Source: UBA4802 sp964509195 (lineage in GTDB: Bacteria > Spirochaetota > UBA4802 > UB4802). Taken from it: a stretch of DNA of 64,000 bases. Made by a program: the position numbers and the translations under genes. Positions 55,311 to 64,000 of this stretch are shown here, piece by piece. Within the stretch, counting starts at the first letter, position 1; each line of letters starts with the position of its first letter. The notes under the pieces were generated by a model. It did not search any database, was not told the origin of the DNA, and was given only the letters and a program-made list of their open reading frames with translations. The DNA is taken from positions 1 to 64,000 of the forward strand of contig CAZDWJ010000005.1 of the NCBI GenBank assembly GCA_964509195.1. The letters are read 5' to 3'.

Positions 55311-56153
55311 TCAGTAACTTTGTTCTACGCCAAACGCACCTCTGCCTGCCAGTGGAATAAACTCGTATTCAGGATACACTTGCTTCAACGCAGATGCGAC
55401 ATGCTTTGCTGTGTAAAGCGTTGATTTGACACCACGCCCAATATAGTTTGAACCCGCATCTACTATGAACTGCTTTTTACCATCAGCAATTGTATTGAGC
55501 TTTATATGCCCACCATGAGTAGGATTAAATGCAAATTCTTCCTGTTTTAGGTAATGATGAGTAACCTCGTGTGGTTTGGTGCCAGCAGAATAGAATTTTG
55601 GTGTATGCGACGATAGTCCTGCAGCCGAAGCTAAATATGTGATGTGCTCACCAGGCCTTAAAGAATCAAGCCAGAATTTAAATTTTTCGTAGCAGATTCG
55701 TTCAATGTTGCGGCGTTCTTTATATTTCCCAATCCTGAAGTACTGCTGGATAGGAACAAAAACAGCTTTTAAATTGTCTTTTTTTTGGAAATCCAGTATC
55801 TGCTCAGGCACAAAAGTTGTTTTCACAAATTGCTCTATATGCACTGACAACTTGGGATGTTTGCGATACAGTGGCCACTCATAGATTATTTTTAACGCTT
55901 TTTGCGACACCGGGCTGTTACCAAACGTTGATGATGCATAATAAAAAACATCATTATTATCAGGATACACAATCCCGTCAGCAGCCAAAAGAATATTTTT
56001 GTTAAGATCAATTACATTTTTAAGAATAATTCCTTCATCATAATATACAAAAACACCCTGCTGCTTTTTATTGGATTTATTATTGATTCTTACTACTATT
56101 ACTCCTTGTTTGGTTTCATCAAAATTCTTAACTTTTATCCAGTATGACTCCAT
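55311..56153 (-). CDS. unrecognised 280-residue protein
   Basis: From ATG 56153 (a GTG three codons earlier is possible). Soluble, mixed alpha/beta. Segments: YWIKVKNFDETKQGVIVVRINNK, WPLYRKHPKLSVHIEQFVKT and the well-defined end SNYIGRGVKSTLYTAKHVASALKQVYPEYEFIPLAGRGAFG. The regular structure argues for a real enzyme or binding protein. Not recognised. Confidence 0.65.
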   Translation of the reverse strand: MESYWIKVKNFDETKQGVIVVRINNKSNKKQQGVFVYYDEGIILKNVIDLNKNILLAADGIVYPDNNDVFYYASSTFGNSPVSQKALKIIYEWPLYRKHPKLSVHIEQFVKTTFVPEQILDFQKKDNLKAVFVPIQQYFRIGKYKERRNIERICYEKFKFWLDSLRPGEHITYLASAAGLSSHTPKFYSAGTKPHEVTHHYLKQEEFAFNPTHGGHIKLNTIADGKKQFIVDAGSNYIGRGVKSTLYTAKHVASALKQVYPEYEFIPLAGRGAFGVEQSY

Positions 56154-56268
56154 ATGCAGCACTCTATAGCATATAACAATGTAATATCACAGAATACAAT
56201 TTATAATCCGAAATAATTGAGTAATAAATATCAAAGCAAAACGATAACAAACGAATACACACCACAGA

Positions 56269-58767
56269 TTATCCATACAGTGCCTTAACTAAAGCCTGTT
56301 TTAAATCATCAAATGTAAAAGGTTTTACTAAATACCATGCAAAACCATACTTTGCAAAATCTGCGATAGCACTGTTATCGGCATAGCCACTCATAACAAT
56401 GCCTTTTATATTCTCTTGTATTTTTTTCATCTGTGCAAAAGCATCCACACCACTTATGCTGCCAGGAATTGTCACATCAACCAGCACACAATCAAATGGT
56501 TTCCCTTCTTTTGATTTAACTATTTTTCCAATTGCATCATCGCTATGCGTTGCAGTATCATACGTACAGCCTAATACTTCCAGCATGCCACTAGTCACTT
56601 CAAGTATCTCCTGCCTGTCATCCAGTATTAACACATGAGCATTAATTGAATCAACGGCGTCTATACTTTTTATAACATCACTCTTAATTGTATTCTCCAA
56701 GGGCAAATAAATTGTAAAGGAAGCACCTCTTGTATTTGATGAAACTGTAATTGTACCACCATGTTGTTTTACAATTGATAGGGATGTAGTAAGTCCAAGA
56801 CCAGTTCCTTTTTCTTTTGTAGTAAAATAGGGATCAAATATCTTATTAATATTCTTTTCAGGAATACCACCACCTGTATCAGTAAACTGAATCATAAGAT
56901 ATCTTCCAGCAGGCAAATTTAAATCTTCTGAAATAAATTCTGTTTTTTTTATTAAAACTGTTAATAAACCTCCATTGCCCATAGCCTGAACTGCATTGAG
57001 TGCCAGGTTTCTAAATACGTGTGAAAGCTGATGTTCATCAAAATCAAAATTTTCTATGGAGTCCTCTATCTCATATTCAACCTTTACACTGCTTCCATGT
57101 GTAACAAACTCAACTGTATCGCGAATCAACTGTACAATATCGCCTGTCTTTTTGATTGGCTTACCGCCTTTGGCATACGTTAGTAATTGTGATGTCAATG
57201 ATTGTGCTGACTTAACTGATTTCTTGATTCCTGATAATATATCTGTAACATCATGTGGTTTTTTATTTTTTAATAACATTTGTTCTGCTATCTCAGCATT
57301 GCCAATGATAGCTGTAAGAATATTATTGAAATCATGAGCAATGCCAGCAGCTAAAATTCCTAATGACTCAAACTGCTGCAGCTTAATTAGCTCATTTTGC
57401 ATTGAAAGCATCTCAGTAATATCCCTTATTATCGTTACTGCACCAATAAGACCTTCATTTACTTCTACGGGAGATGATACAACAGATACATCGATTATTT
57501 TGCTATTATTGTGACACTGTAGATGATGATATATAACAGTTTTTTTCAACTTAACTGATTCATTTATAGGATTTACCTGCTTTTGAGCTATCGGTTCAAT
57601 AAATATAAGCAAATCATCTACTAATTTTCCTAGCAATATTTTATTTCCTAATAGCATATCAGCTTGCTTATTTGAAAGAATAATAGTTCCATCCACATCA
57701 GTACTTATAAATGCATCGCCAATGGATTGAATGGTTATTAACAGTCTTTCCTTTTCTAACTTCAGTTGTTCCTGTGTTTTTTTATGCCAGTATAATTCAT
57801 TTTCAAGCTGCTCTGTTTTAATTTTTACCTGCCTGCGCAAAGAAGAATTCCATGCCACAATACCAATAATAACAAACAACCCTCCGGTAATTAGAAATGC
57901 AACAATATACCAGAACTCCTTTTCATAATACACAGGCTTTGGAGCTAAAGAAATCCATTTACGGTAAATATCGCTTCTTATATGTTCAGGGATGGAGTTT
58001 AATGCTTTTGAAATTACAGAGTATAGCATAGGATCGTCATTGCGAACCCCAAAACACAAATTCCAGCCATAGCCAACATTCCCTGCTATACGTAAATTTG
58101 TAATGCTATATGTATCTATTAGATATGAGACAGTAGAAAGTGAGATAATCATTGCATCATATTCACCAAAGGATAATTTCATTAAACCTTCAGTTTCATT
58201 CTTTACAAGATCAAACTGGATTTTTGGATATTGTTGTGTAATATAATCCACAACCGCATAGCCTTTCACTGCTGCAACGTGCAAACCCTTTAAATCTTTC
58301 AATGTAAGGTTTTTTGTATATGATTTGCGTGTCACAATTACATTTGGAATCCGCACATATGGTTTTGTAAATCGTAAATATGAATGGCGTTCAGGGACAT
58401 CCTGTATTGAAAGAACAATATCTACTTTCCTGTCTTTTGCTGCCTGCAAGACATCAGCCCATGTTGATGGTGAGACTTTTTTAAAAGAAATCCCTGTAAT
58501 CTTTCCAATCTCGGATAAATAATCCTGACTTAATCCAACAAAGTTACCTGAAGCATCAGTAAAATCAATTGGTGGGAAGTCCGGGCATGGTGCCACAATA
58601 ACTGGTTTTTTTAACGATCGTAAGTATTGTTTTTCTTCAGTGGTGAGATTCAATGTATTATCAGGGCCGTAAGTACAGGCTATAACATACAATAGCGCAG
58701 GTATACACAATATACTTTGCACACACCTGGATACATTTCTTGCCCAATATTGTAATCTATATTTCAT
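56269..58767 (-). CDS. hybrid sensor histidine kinase with periplasmic SBP3 domain
   Basis: 832 residues, membrane-bound sensor. Order: signal/anchor (1-31); periplasmic solute-binding family 3 domain, as in BvgS (about 50-275); one membrane helix (286-306); coiled coil; PAS (about 340-455); HisKA with H478 in GIAHDFNNIL; HATPase with N591 in LNAVQA, DTGGGIP (630-636) and GTGLGL (654-659); receiver domain (711-830) with phospho-Asp D764 in VLVDVTIPG and K815. The ligand is probably an amino acid or small polar compound. No response regulator is adjacent, so output is unknown. Confidence 0.95.
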   Translation of the reverse strand: MKYRLQYWARNVSRCVQSILCIPALLYVIACTYGPDNTLNLTTEEKQYLRSLKKPVIVAPCPDFPPIDFTDASGNFVGLSQDYLSEIGKITGISFKKVSPSTWADVLQAAKDRKVDIVLSIQDVPERHSYLRFTKPYVRIPNVIVTRKSYTKNLTLKDLKGLHVAAVKGYAVVDYITQQYPKIQFDLVKNETEGLMKLSFGEYDAMIISLSTVSYLIDTYSITNLRIAGNVGYGWNLCFGVRNDDPMLYSVISKALNSIPEHIRSDIYRKWISLAPKPVYYEKEFWYIVAFLITGGLFVIIGIVAWNSSLRRQVKIKTEQLENELYWHKKTQEQLKLEKERLLITIQSIGDAFISTDVDGTIILSNKQADMLLGNKILLGKLVDDLLIFIEPIAQKQVNPINESVKLKKTVIYHHLQCHNNSKIIDVSVVSSPVEVNEGLIGAVTIIRDITEMLSMQNELIKLQQFESLGILAAGIAHDFNNILTAIIGNAEIAEQMLLKNKKPHDVTDILSGIKKSVKSAQSLTSQLLTYAKGGKPIKKTGDIVQLIRDTVEFVTHGSSVKVEYEIEDSIENFDFDEHQLSHVFRNLALNAVQAMGNGGLLTVLIKKTEFISEDLNLPAGRYLMIQFTDTGGGIPEKNINKIFDPYFTTKEKGTGLGLTTSLSIVKQHGGTITVSSNTRGASFTIYLPLENTIKSDVIKSIDAVDSINAHVLILDDRQEILEVTSGMLEVLGCTYDTATHSDDAIGKIVKSKEGKPFDCVLVDVTIPGSISGVDAFAQMKKIQENIKGIVMSGYADNSAIADFAKYGFAWYLVKPFTFDDLKQALVKALYG

Positions 58768-58927
58768 ATGTTATCTTAATACAATAAAACAAAACATTTT
58801 TCAATATTAATTTTTTATAATTGATGTTATATTCAAATTTCGTTTATTGCCCTTTTAATAATACAATCAGCTTTATGTTGTACCTGCAGATTGTTAGTTA
58901 GTACATTTACTAATATAAAAAAAATTA

Positions 58928-60205
58928 CTAAAAGTAATATTTCAACTCTCCAGCAATCATGGGCCTATTATCAAATGAAGAAAAATCTGAAGATTTATTC
59001 CCGGTAATTATCGCATATACCATGTAAAAAGTAAAATCACAATCTTCAAGAATATTATACACCACAGAAGGGATTAATAGTATGCCACGTCCTTCAAAGT
59101 CCACAACAGATGTTATACGTGCACTGAAAAGTGATGCACCTGAAAATCCTGCTGACATGCTTGCGTAGTGCCTGTTATATGTTAAAAAATTATATGCTAA
59201 TTTTTTAAAACGCTGCTGGGTCATACCATACACCATGCTTTCATAATATGCAGTTTGTAAATCCTGGTTTTCTGAAAGGCAGTTCCCATTATAAAAATAT
59301 TCTGCCAGTAGATTTATGCTGCTTTCAAATGAATACTCATACCCCGCACCCGCAATGATGTAGCTGGTATCTCTATCTTTATTGCCTAATGCACTTGCGT
59401 GTAACAATCCATTATAAAGGACAGTTGACACATCCACACCTGCTACCCCTCTTTCTATAATTCTTCCACACAGGAAAGCAATTTCCGTATCCCCCAAAAC
59501 TGCCTTATTTCGTAAAAGGTATACAGAATGAGAAAAACTTTCTTTGTTTAATTCATCATTTTTTCGCTGAGGCACATACACAAAGCCCACTTCAAAAAAT
59601 GAAGCTGGATACAATTCCATACGCAACGCATCCACTCCTTTTGTTTCTTCAGCACCTTCAAATGCCAACGGCGAGATGGGGTTTACAATATCAAGTGGAT
59701 TCCATATTTTGCCACTTCCAAAACGCACAAGTTGCCTGCCAAACGTTACGGTTGATTTACCAAAAACCACTTTTACAAACGCACGGTGAAGTTTTAAGCG
59801 ATAGTACCAGTCATTGCTGTAATCATAGTACTCTGTATATAATTGATTATACGAATGCCCAATCCACATCATGTTAAATGTTGGGCTCAGAGTATAATTT
59901 GACACAATATATTCATTATCAATATCTGCATGAAATAAAATGTTGTTACCAAAATCAATATTGGGTGAGAGGCGCAACCTATTGACATCGGCTAAAAGCA
60001 TTTTTTCAGTACGAGTATAATCATGTGTATAATATTCATTGCTTTTATGACCAATAAAAAGATTTTTGTAGTAACCATTGAGAGAAATAATCATTTCTCC
60101 ATCTTGAGAATTTGCCTGTGCATATATGGGAGTAAGAAAAGCATAAAACATACTAGATGTTATAAAGATTATAATTAACGCATAGATTTTATATCGTGTG
60201 GACAT
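58928..60205 (-). CDS. outer-membrane beta-barrel protein (porin-like)
   Basis: 425 residues with a signal peptide (cleavage near IYAQA, about residue 31), alternating hydrophobic and aromatic strands, and a C-terminal phenylalanine (ELKYYF), which is the outer-membrane barrel signature. VKVVFGKSTVTFGRQLVRFGSGKIWNPLDIVNPISP resembles alginate-export/DUF1302-type barrels. The channel's substrate is unknown. Confidence 0.82.
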   Translation of the reverse strand: MSTRYKIYALIIIFITSSMFYAFLTPIYAQANSQDGEMIISLNGYYKNLFIGHKSNEYYTHDYTRTEKMLLADVNRLRLSPNIDFGNNILFHADIDNEYIVSNYTLSPTFNMMWIGHSYNQLYTEYYDYSNDWYYRLKLHRAFVKVVFGKSTVTFGRQLVRFGSGKIWNPLDIVNPISPLAFEGAEETKGVDALRMELYPASFFEVGFVYVPQRKNDELNKESFSHSVYLLRNKAVLGDTEIAFLCGRIIERGVAGVDVSTVLYNGLLHASALGNKDRDTSYIIAGAGYEYSFESSINLLAEYFYNGNCLSENQDLQTAYYESMVYGMTQQRFKKLAYNFLTYNRHYASMSAGFSGASLFSARITSVVDFEGRGILLIPSVVYNILEDCDFTFYMVYAIITGNKSSDFSSFDNRPMIAGELKYYF

Positions 60206-60377
60206 ATTTATTTATCCATTATTGAAATTTTCATTTCATTAGTGCATAGTACTATAATAAAGCTGTCAATAAAAGAAATTATTGCTTGATTGCAAATAAT
60301 GAATTTAGTATAGTTCATCTTGTTTATCAAGTAACAATAAAAATATTATAAATATCCACCTTGCTTAAGGATATACT

Positions 60378-60770
60378 ATGAATAGATGGAATGACTGGTA
60401 CCAACAGGGTATAAGAGATTACCAGAAAGCAAAGCTTGACTTTAAGTATGAGTATTATGAATGGGCATGTTTTAGCTCCCAGCAAGCCTCGGAAAAAGTT
60501 TTAAAGGCACTGGCTTTACACTATGGTGTAACTGTGTGGGGACATGCTCTAAATGAAATAATTAATGTACTATCAAAAAAAATAGAAATACCTGAAGAAA
60601 TAAGAGAAAACGCCAAGCTATTAGATATTTACTACATAACAACTCGCTACCCTAATGGATTTGCAGCTGGTAAGCCATCAGATTATTTTACAAAAAAGCA
60701 CACACAGGAGGCTTTAGATGCGGCAGATAGTATCATCCGGTTCTGTGAAAGCATTTTTAATAAACAGTAA
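60378..60770 (+). CDS. HEPN-domain protein, toxin candidate of HEPN/MNT pair
   Basis: 130 residues, all-helical HEPN domain (PF05168 type): DYQKAKLDFKYEYYEWACFSSQQASEKVLKALALHYG and YYITTRYPNG. The RX4-6H RNase motif of HepT is not visible; this subgroup has TRYP instead, so RNase activity is uncertain. AAGGATA precedes the ATG. Overlaps the MNT gene by 53 bases. Such pairs are found as type VII toxin-antitoxin modules or nucleotide-metabolism factors. Confidence 0.88.
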   Translation: MNRWNDWYQQGIRDYQKAKLDFKYEYYEWACFSSQQASEKVLKALALHYGVTVWGHALNEIINVLSKKIEIPEEIRENAKLLDIYYITTRYPNGFAAGKPSDYFTKKHTQEALDAADSIIRFCESIFNKQ

Positions 60771-61062
60771 TGAAGTAATAAAAGCTGCAAAACAGGCAAG
60801 CCTACTCGCCATGACAAAATTCCCTGAAATTAAAGAGATCTGGCTTTTTGGTTCTGTTGCAAAAAGTGAAGCTACCGGAATGAGCGATATAGATATACTG
60901 CTCATTGCTGACACCACTATTGCAAATCCAGTTGATCGTGTTAAGATGTATTATCCTTTTTTTGCCGATTCCCTAAAAATTGCCTGTGATGTAATTGTTA
61001 TTTGTCCTGAAGAAAAGCCGTTGTATACTGAAATGCTGCAAGATGCAATACAATTGGCATGA
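60718..61062 (+). CDS. MNT-type minimal nucleotidyltransferase, antitoxin candidate
   Basis: 114 residues with the exact GSX10DXD motif of minimal nucleotidyltransferases: G45-S46 then D57 and D59 in SDIDILL; a third Asp is expected at DVIVI. In studied pairs MntA adenylylates the HEPN toxin at a tyrosine. AGGAGGC precedes the ATG inside the HEPN frame, so translation is coupled despite the 53-base overlap. Confidence 0.9.
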   Translation: MRQIVSSGSVKAFLINSNEVIKAAKQASLLAMTKFPEIKEIWLFGSVAKSEATGMSDIDILLIADTTIANPVDRVKMYYPFFADSLKIACDVIVICPEEKPLYTEMLQDAIQLA

Positions 61063-61076
61063 TGATATTTTTTAAG

Positions 61077-61784
61077 TCACCCTTTCTTTTTAACACATTT
61101 ATCCTTCACAATTTTGCCATCAATTATATTTATGATCCTCTGAGCGCGCTTCATCACCATTGGGTCGTGCGTGGAAAAAAGAAATGTTATCTGATTTTCT
61201 TTATTTAAACGCTCCATAACGTCCAGAAGTGACGCTGCTGTTTTCTGGTCTACATTGGCTGTAGGTTCATCTGCTAAAACTATCGCAGGGTTGGAAACTA
61301 TGGCACGGGCTATTGCCACACGCTGCTGTTGCCCACCGGAAAGTTCGTGCGGGAAGCGGTGCATTTCATCTTTTAAGCCTACAAGCTCAAGTACTAAAGC
61401 TGCTTTTTTTCTCCGGTCACTATCGCCCAAACCCTGTAAAAGAAGGATGTATTCCACATTTTCCAGTGCACTGAGTACTGGGATAAGATTGTATGCCTGA
61501 AAGATAAACCCAATTTTTAACAGGCGCAAGCGCGATAGCTTTTTTGCCGACAGCGTAGTGATATCAGTCCCCTCTATATACACATGACCCTGCGTGGGAT
61601 AATCCAGCCCGCCAATACAATTAAGCAATGTAGTCTTACCCGAACCTGAAGGCCCGGCAATTGCAGCAAACTCGCCCTTGTGCAACGCAAGATCAACCCC
61701 ACGTAATGCGTGCACCACCTGCCCATCTAAATGATAATCCTTTATACAATTGACAACATTAATTATTTCAACATCCTGTTTCAT
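61077..61784 (-). CDS. ABC transporter ATP-binding protein, LolD/MacB type
   Basis: 235 residues. Walker A GPSGSGKT (44-51), signature LSGGQQQR (148-155), Walker B VLADEPT (169-175) and H-loop STHD. Closest in type to LolD/MacB exporters that act on outer-membrane lipoproteins or peptides. AAGGGAA precedes the ATG. Follows the two permease genes with 20 bases between. Confidence 0.94.
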   Translation of the reverse strand: MKQDVEIINVVNCIKDYHLDGQVVHALRGVDLALHKGEFAAIAGPSGSGKTTLLNCIGGLDYPTQGHVYIEGTDITTLSAKKLSRLRLLKIGFIFQAYNLIPVLSALENVEYILLLQGLGDSDRRKKAALVLELVGLKDEMHRFPHELSGGQQQRVAIARAIVSNPAIVLADEPTANVDQKTAASLLDVMERLNKENQITFLFSTHDPMVMKRAQRIINIIDGKIVKDKCVKKKG

Positions 61785-61804
61785 ATCGTATTCCCTTGTT
61801 TACG

Positions 61805-63052
61805 TTAAATAAAATGCAATGCATCAATAGGATGAATCTTTGCTGCTTTATATGCTGGATAAAGTGATGCAATGATCGTGTTGCACAGTACAATGATTGT
61901 TGCAATTATACCGTTTGTCATTGTAAGATACGGATAAATGGTAGTGCCTGTTCCCCACACACGCATTGACTCACTGTAAAATGCTAAGTTTATGCCCGTT
62001 GTGCCTGTGATACCAACAAGTAGAGCTGTAAGCAACAACCCACACGCCACACCCAAAAAACCCAGACTGCAGGCTTCAAAGATCACAATTCCTGCAATCC
62101 ATGCAGGTGAAGTACCAATTGATTTCATAATGCCAATTTCGCGGTAGCGCTCCATGATTGCCATAACCATTGTGTTTGCAATGGTAAATATAATTGATAT
62201 GAATATGATTGCTAAGAATACATACATCATGGTGTCAAAAAGCTTAATAGCCTGCACAATATTTGGTGCCATCTGTTTCCAGGTGAGTACTTCAAGGTCA
62301 GGCACATTCATGGACGTAATTGATAAAGCTACACTGTCAGCGTAATTTTTATCATCACAGCGTACAATTATTTCGGAAATTGCATTTCCCAATCCTGTTA
62401 TCTGCTGTGCTTTTCGTATACCGATGTACACCACATATTTATCAAAGCTTTTAATGGGCGACTGATACAACCCCCTGACAATACATGCGTGGGCGCCAAG
62501 CACACCACCAATATCCTGCAACATCAGCACACACTTATCGCCAATACCAATTCCCAGTTTTTGTGCCAGCGACCGCGAGATGAGTATTTCATTGTTAAAG
62601 CTATCGCCAATAAATCTGCTTTCATCCTTTCCAACATATTCAAAAATATTCGACACACATTTTTCTTTTTTAGGTTCAATACCCATAACCAGCACACCCT
62701 GACTGCTTCGGCTTGACTGCACCATAGCCTCAAATTTAACTCTCTGTGAAACACACACCACACCAGGAATGCTTTTTATTTTGTCAATATTTTGACTTGG
62801 GATAAAAGAAAGCATAAGGCTCATATCGTTGAAAAAACCTTTTTTGTGTACTGCAACGTGCCCTAATGAAGTATTGATGGTATTCTCAAGCATTTGTCTG
62901 TTAAAGCCGTTCATAATAGCCATAGAAAACATCATCACTACAAGCCCCACAACAATGGATGAGGCAACAATAGCTGAGCGTCGCTTATTGCGGAACACAT
63001 TGCGCCAGCCAATCACTACAATGGTTTTTATACTCTGAATGTTACTCCTCAT
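61805..63052 (-). CDS. FtsX-like ABC permease (LolC/E, MacB type)
   Basis: 415 residues: one N-terminal membrane helix (about 22-45), a large periplasmic MacB-type domain, and three C-terminal helices with the FtsX core MAIMERYREIGIMKSIGTSPAWIAGIVIFEACSLG. It is a diverged paralogue of the neighbouring gene, so the transporter is probably a heterodimeric membrane unit with one ATPase. 13 bases separate the two. Confidence 0.93.
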   Translation of the reverse strand: MRSNIQSIKTIVVIGWRNVFRNKRRSAIVASSIVVGLVVMMFSMAIMNGFNRQMLENTINTSLGHVAVHKKGFFNDMSLMLSFIPSQNIDKIKSIPGVVCVSQRVKFEAMVQSSRSSQGVLVMGIEPKKEKCVSNIFEYVGKDESRFIGDSFNNEILISRSLAQKLGIGIGDKCVLMLQDIGGVLGAHACIVRGLYQSPIKSFDKYVVYIGIRKAQQITGLGNAISEIIVRCDDKNYADSVALSITSMNVPDLEVLTWKQMAPNIVQAIKLFDTMMYVFLAIIFISIIFTIANTMVMAIMERYREIGIMKSIGTSPAWIAGIVIFEACSLGFLGVACGLLLTALLVGITGTTGINLAFYSESMRVWGTGTTIYPYLTMTNGIIATIIVLCNTIIASLYPAYKAAKIHPIDALHFI

Positions 63053-63065
63053 ACACTATCTCACA

Positions 63066-64000
63066 TTATATATGCCGTATTGCTTCAACGGGATGAAGCT
63101 TTGCCGCGCGTCGTGCGGGGAAGATACAAAAAAGCAGTGACACTCCCAGCGTTATTAAAGAAGTAGCAATAATATTGGCGATAGTTACTGTGGCAGGGAA
63201 TATGGTTGTGGAAATGCCCCACACTGCAATCTCTTCTGCAAACTTTGAGTAATCAATAGGATGCACTGTAAAATAATGCGAAATACCAACACCCATCGAA
63301 ACACCAAGTACAACCCCCAGTATGGTAATATACGTAGTCTCACTTAGTATCAGTGCAACAATCTGCCCTGGTGTAGTGCCCACTGCTTTCATAATGCCTA
63401 ACTCACGCGTGCGCTCATATACTGACATCTGGATGGTGTTGAGAATGCCAAAGGCTACCACAAGAAACAGCATAAAATCAAACAGATACCCGCTCACATC
63501 ATCCATGACAATAAACTGCACAAGCTCGGGCATTAGCTTTTCCCATCCTAACACTTCTAACTGAGCGGATTTGCCAATCTTTTGGTAAATAGTTTCAACA
63601 ATATCATCAACTGCATCAATTGCCTTAGCACGGATTACAATTGCGTTGACATAGCCCATCATGCTGAATGTTTCATCAGCCTGTTTAAGCGGCATTTGTA
63701 AAAGAAATCTGTCATACTCAGGATTGCCACTTTTGAAAATACCAACGATGGTAAGATGCTCAGCTGCAATTGAACCATCAAAACCCTGCGATATTATTGC
63801 AACCTTATCGCCAACATTAACTTTACAATTATCTGCAAGCGTTACACCTATCACAGCAGCAGTTGTATCACTATCTTGCAAGTAGCGACCTTTTATAATC
63901 GTGGTGTGAAGCTTTGAAACTTTTTTCTCCTGTGATGGTTCAACACCCTGAATCATCACACCCTTTGTGATTGCACCTTTTGCAATTAGTGCATCACACA
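63066..64000 (-). CDS. FtsX-like ABC permease, partial (5' end outside window)
   Basis: The reading frame is open to the end of the window, so the GTG/ATG near 63959 is internal. Seen: a periplasmic domain containing IIKGRYLQDSDT, a domain boundary about residue 150 of the visible part, and the C-terminal membrane core MSVYERTRELGIMKAVGTTPGQIVALILSETTYITILG. It ends 13 bases before the second permease gene and is paralogous to it. Confidence 0.92.
   Translation of the reverse strand, partial: CDALIAKGAITKGVMIQGVEPSQEKKVSKLHTTIIKGRYLQDSDTTAAVIGVTLADNCKVNVGDKVAIISQGFDGSIAAEHLTIVGIFKSGNPEYDRFLLQMPLKQADETFSMMGYVNAIVIRAKAIDAVDDIVETIYQKIGKSAQLEVLGWEKLMPELVQFIVMDDVSGYLFDFMLFLVVAFGILNTIQMSVYERTRELGIMKAVGTTPGQIVALILSETTYITILGVVLGVSMGVGISHYFTVHPIDYSKFAEEIAVWGISTTIFPATVTIANIIATSLITLGVSLLFCIFPARRAAKLHPVEAIRHI

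Overview
The window is AT-rich chromosomal DNA from a diderm bacterium that probably lives anaerobically. Diderm: there is a beta-barrel outer-membrane protein (58928-60205), several lipoproteins, a periplasmic HtrA protease and a LolCDE/MacB-type ABC exporter. Energy-lean fermentation: a PPi-type phosphofructokinase, a class III fructose-1,6-bisphosphatase and a two-subunit ADP-forming acetyl-CoA synthetase lie within 16 kb, next to a proton-type F1Fo ATP synthase. A spirochaete-like lineage with an F-type ATPase (for example near the Leptospirales) fits the gene content, but this is inference; no rRNA or clear phylogenetic marker was available to test it.

Layout. 1-457: cluster of REP-like repeats. 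458-2275: glnS followed by a tRNA-Gln(CUG). 2.3-11.4 kb: mostly single genes (ArsB/NhaD-type permease, STAS protein, frameshifted HD-GYP protein, trpS, htrA, ApbE-like lipoprotein, tartrate/malate-type dehydrogenase, hydrolase). 11.5-13.9 kb: DUF151 nuclease and class III fbp. 13.9-20.9 kb (minus): complete atpZBEFHAGDC operon. 21.2-31.3 kb: parvulin lipoprotein, TPR protein, pfp, acdA-acdB, galE, a metal exporter and a free-standing LeuA regulatory domain. 31.3-39.6 kb: PAS-SpoIIE phosphatase, TetR regulator, short-chain dehydrogenase, GltS-type symporter, cyclase-family hydrolase, SUMF1-fold protein, CstA. 39.6-48.7 kb (minus): the conserved DUF4321-rpsB-tsf-pyrH-frr-uppS-cdsA-dxr-rseP-ispG order (translation, undecaprenyl, phospholipid and MEP isoprenoid synthesis, regulated proteolysis). 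48.8-56.2 kb: accessory block of unrecognised proteins around an aldehyde dehydrogenase and a class III aminotransferase. 56.2-64 kb: hybrid histidine kinase, outer-membrane porin, HEPN/MNT toxin-antitoxin pair, and an ABC exporter whose first permease runs off the end.

The strongest signals outside genes are: (i) an octamer GCGATAGY/RCTATCGC that I count 32 times across the window, in all reading frames and in intergenic DNA, far above chance; (ii) three different families of palindromic or REP-like elements (1-345; 36004-36068; 45681-45875) plus a MITE-like 147-bp inverted repeat (34256-34402); (iii) a one-base frameshift in a homopolymer that cuts the membrane N-terminus off an HD-GYP protein.

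All counts and coordinates were made by reading the sequence; no alignment or database search was run. Several start codons were moved from the longest possible ORF to an ATG/TTG/GTG with a visible Shine-Dalgarno sequence; these are noted in each entry.
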